8,857 nucleotides of DNA from an uncultured Clostridia bacterium (lineage in GTDB: Bacteria; Bacillota_A; Clostridia; Peptostreptococcales; Anaerovoracaceae). A program made the position numbers and the translations under genes. The stretch lies in contig CAMPCK010000023.1 in the NCBI GenBank assembly GCA_946645735.1, positions 1 through 8,857 on the forward strand. Direction: 5' to 3'. Under the pieces are notes generated by a model. That model saw nothing but the letters and a program-made list of their open reading frames with translations. It was not told the DNA's origin and did not search any database. Of the stretch, positions 5,764 to 8,857 are shown piece by piece; the first letter of the stretch is position 1; the number at the start of each line of letters is the position of its first letter.

Positions 5764-7224
5764 ATGAAAAGAAGAACAAGGATCCTATCAGTTCTGGCGG
5801 TCATAATGGCAGCGGCAGTTTTGTTTGCAGGCTTTGCCTTTGCGGCTTCCAGTACATACTCTAAGTACACAGGCAAAAACTATAACCACGATGCGGCCTT
5901 TGCCAACTATCTCATAGTTGACGGCATCGACGTATCGGCCTTCCAGGAAAACATTGACTGGAAAAAAGTCAAGGCTGACGGTATCGACTTCGCCATAATC
6001 CGCGTTGGTGGAAGAGGATACGGATCCGCCGGAAATACTTATAACGACAAGTATTTCACCGCCAACATGAGGGGCGCCAAACAGAACGGCATCATGGTAG
6101 GCGTTTACTACTTCTCCCAGGCCAAGACGGAAGCCGAAGCGGAGGATGAAGTAAACAAGGCTGTGGCTCTTCTGAATAATGCAGGATACACAGCAAAAGA
6201 CCTGGACCTTCCGCTCTTTATGGATTATGAGGGAGGCTCCAATTACCGAATCAATGATGACGATATGTCCAAGTCCAAGAGGACTGAAGTCGCACAGCAC
6301 TGGATGAACTATGCTGTAGAGAAGGGATTCACTTCCGGTATCTATACAGACCTTAACTTCGGAACGGTCAAGGTAAACGGCAAGTATCTCTCCCAGAATC
6401 ACAACTACTGGGCAGCCCAGTACTATACCACCAACCAGTTCACCTTCGACTATTGCTGGTGGCAGTACGCATCAAACGGCAAGGTAAGCGGAGTATCAGG
6501 AAGCTGCGATATGAATTTCTGGTATCTCAATCCCAACAACAAGTCAACCCTTGATCTTTCAAATAACAGCAGCTTAAGGGAGCTCTCCGGTCTTCAGGAA
6601 GGCCAGCAGGATGATGCAACAGCAATCGCTTCTCTTGCAGACTGTCAGGCAGCCATAAGCGGCACCAGTGAGTATACCTATGAAAGCGGCAAGTGGTATG
6701 AACCGGAGATCACGGTCACATATAACGGTCAGACTCTTGTAAAGGACAAGGACTACAAGGTACGCTATGTACTCAATTCCAAGGTGGGCACAGCTTATGC
6801 TGTCGCAGTCGGCATGGGCAGCTATGTTGACTACAAGATGATTCCCTTCACCATAAAGCAGAAGCCCGCAGCTCAGACTACAACTGTAACCAAGACCGAT
6901 CCAAACCAGAAGATCATCGACGGCGTTCAGTCCATGCCCATCAAGCTTAAGTCAAAGAAGCAGAAGTCCGGCATCAAGCTTACATGGTCGAGATCCACAA
7001 AGTATAAACTGGATTACATTGAGATCTACAGATCTAACAAGAAAGGTTCCGGCTACACACTTATAGCCAAGACCAAGACCGGCGGAGTCAAGACATATCT
7101 CAACAAGAAATCAAAGCTTAAACGCGGCAAGAGATATTATTATAAAGTCCGCGGCGTAAGGACCATATCGGGTAAGAAATACTATACCAAATGGTCAAAC
7201 GCAGCATACAGAAAATGGAGATAA
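5764..7224 (+). CDS. Secreted GH25 muramidase with Ig-like and FnIII-like domains
   Basis: This 486-residue exported peptidoglycan hydrolase is predicted to cut the MurNAc-GlcNAc beta-1,4 bond. Residues 1-28 are a signal peptide: basic MKRRTR, a hydrophobic core, and probable cleavage after AFA. The GH25 domain spans about 49-258 and starts with VDGIDVSAFQ. Asp56 and the DYE pair (Asp154, Glu156) occupy the family's catalytic positions, and the closing SCDMNFW carries the conserved Asp-x-Asn. Residues 285-366 resemble the extracellular repeat domain common in Lachnospiraceae surface proteins (YEPEITVTYNGQTL, DKDYKVRY, then GMGSYVDYK and PFTI). Residues 390-486 form a fibronectin-III-like domain (IKLTWSRS, YIEIYRSN, YYYKVRG), very rich in Lys/Arg, which may hold it to the anionic wall. 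There is no LPXTG or membrane anchor. It is likely a housekeeping autolysin or a weapon against competitors; no holin or phage genes are nearby. Its position between acyl ligase and tRNA synthetase genes is not explained by function. Confidence 0.92.
   Translation: MKRRTRILSVLAVIMAAAVLFAGFAFAASSTYSKYTGKNYNHDAAFANYLIVDGIDVSAFQENIDWKKVKADGIDFAIIRVGGRGYGSAGNTYNDKYFTANMRGAKQNGIMVGVYYFSQAKTEAEAEDEVNKAVALLNNAGYTAKDLDLPLFMDYEGGSNYRINDDDMSKSKRTEVAQHWMNYAVEKGFTSGIYTDLNFGTVKVNGKYLSQNHNYWAAQYYTTNQFTFDYCWWQYASNGKVSGVSGSCDMNFWYLNPNNKSTLDLSNNSSLRELSGLQEGQQDDATAIASLADCQAAISGTSEYTYESGKWYEPEITVTYNGQTLVKDKDYKVRYVLNSKVGTAYAVAVGMGSYVDYKMIPFTIKQKPAAQTTTVTKTDPNQKIIDGVQSMPIKLKSKKQKSGIKLTWSRSTKYKLDYIEIYRSNKKGSGYTLIAKTKTGGVKTYLNKKSKLKRGKRYYYKVRGVRTISGKKYYTKWSNAAYRKWR
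7217..7220 (+). promoter_or_regulatory. Ribosome binding site of gltX inside the muramidase gene
   Basis: GGAG lies 7 bases before ATG 7228 and is formed by the last codons of the muramidase gene, whose stop is at 7222-7224. The three-base gap leaves no room for a separate promoter between the two genes. Confidence 0.7.
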
Positions 7225-7227
7225 AAT

Positions 7228-8857
7228 ATGGATTATAAAAAACTTGCAGAACTGTTATTCCCCAATATAGACAAGACGCCTGAGTATTACGAGGAAATGT
7301 ATCCCAAGAGGGATCTTCCCGAAGGTGCCAAGGTCACAAGACTCGGTCCTTCACCCACGGGATTCATTCATCTCGGGAATCTCTACGGAGCCTTCGTTGA
7401 TGAGAGACTGGCCCATCAGTCAGGCGGAACATTCTTTTTAAGAATTGAAGATACTGATGACAAGCGTGAGGTTGAGGGTGCGGTTGAAACCATCATCAAT
7501 TCTCTCCGCTTCTTCGGAATCAACTTTGATGAAGGCGCCACCATGGAAGGCGACAAGGGTGCCTACGGGGACTATACCCAGTCCCACAGAGGACCCATCT
7601 ATCAGTGTTTTGCAAAAAAACTCGTGGAAGAGGGCAAGGCTTATCCCTGCTTCCTCTCTGAAGAGGAGATCGCTTCCATAAGAGAAGAGCAGCAGGCCAT
7701 AAAGGCCAACCCGGGAATCTACGGCAAGTGGGCAAGATCGAGAAATCTTTCCTATGAAGAAATAGAAGCAAAGATAAATGCAGGCGAGAAGTTCGTAGTG
7801 CGCCTCAAGTCCGACGGAAATCTTGATCTTCCTGAAGACCAGATCAGAAGGATCCAGGTAAAGGATGCCATAAGAGGAACCCTGGACATGCCTGAAAACA
7901 ATCAGGATACGGTTATCCTGAAGCAGACAGGAATTCCCACATATCACTTTGCCCACGTGGTTGATGACCATCTCATGAGAACCACCCATGTTGTAAGAGG
8001 AGCCGAGTGGCTTCCTTCACTTCCCATCCATGTGGAACTTTTCGAAAAGATGGGCTGGGAGCCTCCCATTTACTGCCATACAGCACAGCTCATGAAGCTG
8101 GATGAAGAGGGCAACAAGCGCAAGCTCAGCAAGAGACTTGATCCCGAGCTCAGCCTTGACTACTACAGAAAAGAAGGATATCATCCCGCAGCCGTAAGAG
8201 AGTACCTTCTTACTATCTTAAACTCCAACTTCGAGGAGTGGAGAATAGCCAATCCCGATGCTGACATCGAGGAATTCGAATTCACCACGGAGAAGATGTC
8301 TAACTCCGGAGCTTTGTTCGACCTCAACAAGCTCAATGACGTATCAAAGGAAGTTCTCCTTAAGATAAGCGCGGCGGATCTCTATGATTTCCTTAAAGCA
8401 TGGGCAGACGAGTTCAGAGCGGATGATGAGAAAGTACAGGTAATGCTTAAGGACAGAGCATATCTCGAAAAGATCCTCGATATCGGCCGCCATGCAGAGA
8501 GAAATCCCAGAAAGGATCACATCTATGCAGATCAGATGGTGAAGAACCTGTCCTATTTCTTCGATGAGACCTTTGAGATTGAGGATGAGATGCCTCAGGA
8601 AGTTGTAAACGCAGGAGACGTTTCTACAATTATTAATAAGTATCTCGAAACCTACGATCATTCAGATGACAATGAGACCTGGTTCAACAAGATCAGAGCC
8701 ATCACCGATGAACTCGGATATGCAGTAAAGCCCAAGGACTACAAGAAGCACCCCGAGGAATACAAAGGTCATGTTGGCCACGTATCCACGGTTATCCGTG
8801 TAGCTCTCATGGGAAGACAGCAGAGCCCCGACATCTGGGAGATCCAGCAGATCCTGG
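7228..8857 (+). CDS. gltX: Glutamyl-tRNA synthetase (long clostridial type), 3' end missing
   Basis: 543 codons are visible before the frame runs off the right edge with no stop. Judging from the C-terminal sequence, probably only a few residues are missing. The protein charges tRNA with glutamate in the cytoplasm. Class I synthetase signatures are present: PSPTGFIHLGN at 41-51 (the HIGH motif as HLGN), FLRIEDTDDKR at 70-80, the VVRGAEWLPSLPIH region at 255-268, and the KMSKS equivalent RKLSKR at 298-303. The C-terminal half, with NKIRAITDELGYAVKPKDYK at 487-506, is the anticodon-binding part. It differs from the textbook enzyme of 470-490 residues by about 35 extra N-terminal residues before the nucleotide-binding motif, and by RLGPSPTG in place of RFAPSPTG. 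A glutaminyl- or non-discriminating specificity cannot be excluded from sequence; many Bacillota use a non-discriminating GluRS with GatCAB. It begins three bases after the muramidase stop. Confidence 0.9.
   Translation, partial: MDYKKLAELLFPNIDKTPEYYEEMYPKRDLPEGAKVTRLGPSPTGFIHLGNLYGAFVDERLAHQSGGTFFLRIEDTDDKREVEGAVETIINSLRFFGINFDEGATMEGDKGAYGDYTQSHRGPIYQCFAKKLVEEGKAYPCFLSEEEIASIREEQQAIKANPGIYGKWARSRNLSYEEIEAKINAGEKFVVRLKSDGNLDLPEDQIRRIQVKDAIRGTLDMPENNQDTVILKQTGIPTYHFAHVVDDHLMRTTHVVRGAEWLPSLPIHVELFEKMGWEPPIYCHTAQLMKLDEEGNKRKLSKRLDPELSLDYYRKEGYHPAAVREYLLTILNSNFEEWRIANPDADIEEFEFTTEKMSNSGALFDLNKLNDVSKEVLLKISAADLYDFLKAWADEFRADDEKVQVMLKDRAYLEKILDIGRHAERNPRKDHIYADQMVKNLSYFFDETFEIEDEMPQEVVNAGDVSTIINKYLETYDHSDDNETWFNKIRAITDELGYAVKPKDYKKHPEEYKGHVGHVSTVIRVALMGRQQSPDIWEIQQIL

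Noticed and set aside
5788..6402. 204-codon open frame on the minus strand inside the muramidase gene
   Set aside because: It lies antisense to a well-supported GH25 catalytic domain. Its product is full of hydrophobic and Cys/His residues typical of a reverse-complement shadow, and it has no recognisable domain.
7112..7140. Possible internal promoter for gltX (TATTAT at 7135-7140)
   Set aside because: The -35 position reads CAAAGC, a poor match, and the segment is coding sequence for the FnIII-like domain.
5764..7224. Phage endolysin or prophage remnant
   Set aside because: It has a signal peptide and extracellular Ig-like/FnIII-like domains, and there is no holin, portal, tail or integrase gene around it.
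7438..7989. 183-codon open frame on the minus strand inside gltX
   Set aside because: It is fully antisense to conserved synthetase motifs, with no family resemblance.

Overview
The window reads as part of the chromosome of a Gram-positive anaerobe of the Bacillota, most likely a Lachnospiraceae-like clostridium. This is inferred from the polyamine transporter layout, AGA/AGG-rich arginine usage, strong AGGAGG-type ribosome binding sites, a long clostridial-type glutamyl-tRNA synthetase, and a secreted GH25 muramidase carrying a Lachnospiraceae-style repeat-like domain. All genes lie on the + strand and are very tightly packed. The only real gap is about 190 bases (2889-3075).

Region 1 (1-2888) is the distal part of a spermidine/putrescine-type ABC importer operon. 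It holds the C-terminal tail of the ATPase (potA), the first permease (potB), and one 647-residue protein that fuses the second permease (PotC) to the extracellular binding protein (PotD). Both junctions are ATGA stop/start overlaps, so translation is probably coupled. In the fused protein a seventh membrane helix after a charged cytoplasmic linker would place the binding domain outside the cell, replacing the usual lipoprotein anchor.

Region 2 (2889-3075) holds a 14-bp AT palindrome, a 13-bp perfect hairpin followed by five T's (terminator of the transporter operon), and a near-consensus sigma-A promoter with an extended -10. Its -35 box lies inside the terminator hairpin, so the end of one operon and the start of the next physically overlap.

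Region 3 (3076-8857) looks like a second operon. It contains a stand-alone E2/chloramphenicol-acetyltransferase-fold protein whose catalytic His is replaced by Glu, a FadD-like acyl-CoA/acyl-AMP ligase, a secreted GH25 lysozyme with C-terminal Ig-like and fibronectin-III-like domains, and a glutamyl-tRNA synthetase that runs off the right edge. Gaps between these genes are 1, 11 and 3 bases, with no terminator seen between them. The acyltransferase-like/ligase pair is the best candidate for an undescribed activity: the ligase has all its catalytic motifs, while its partner has the right fold but not the usual catalytic base. The muramidase and tRNA synthetase may simply share the transcript.
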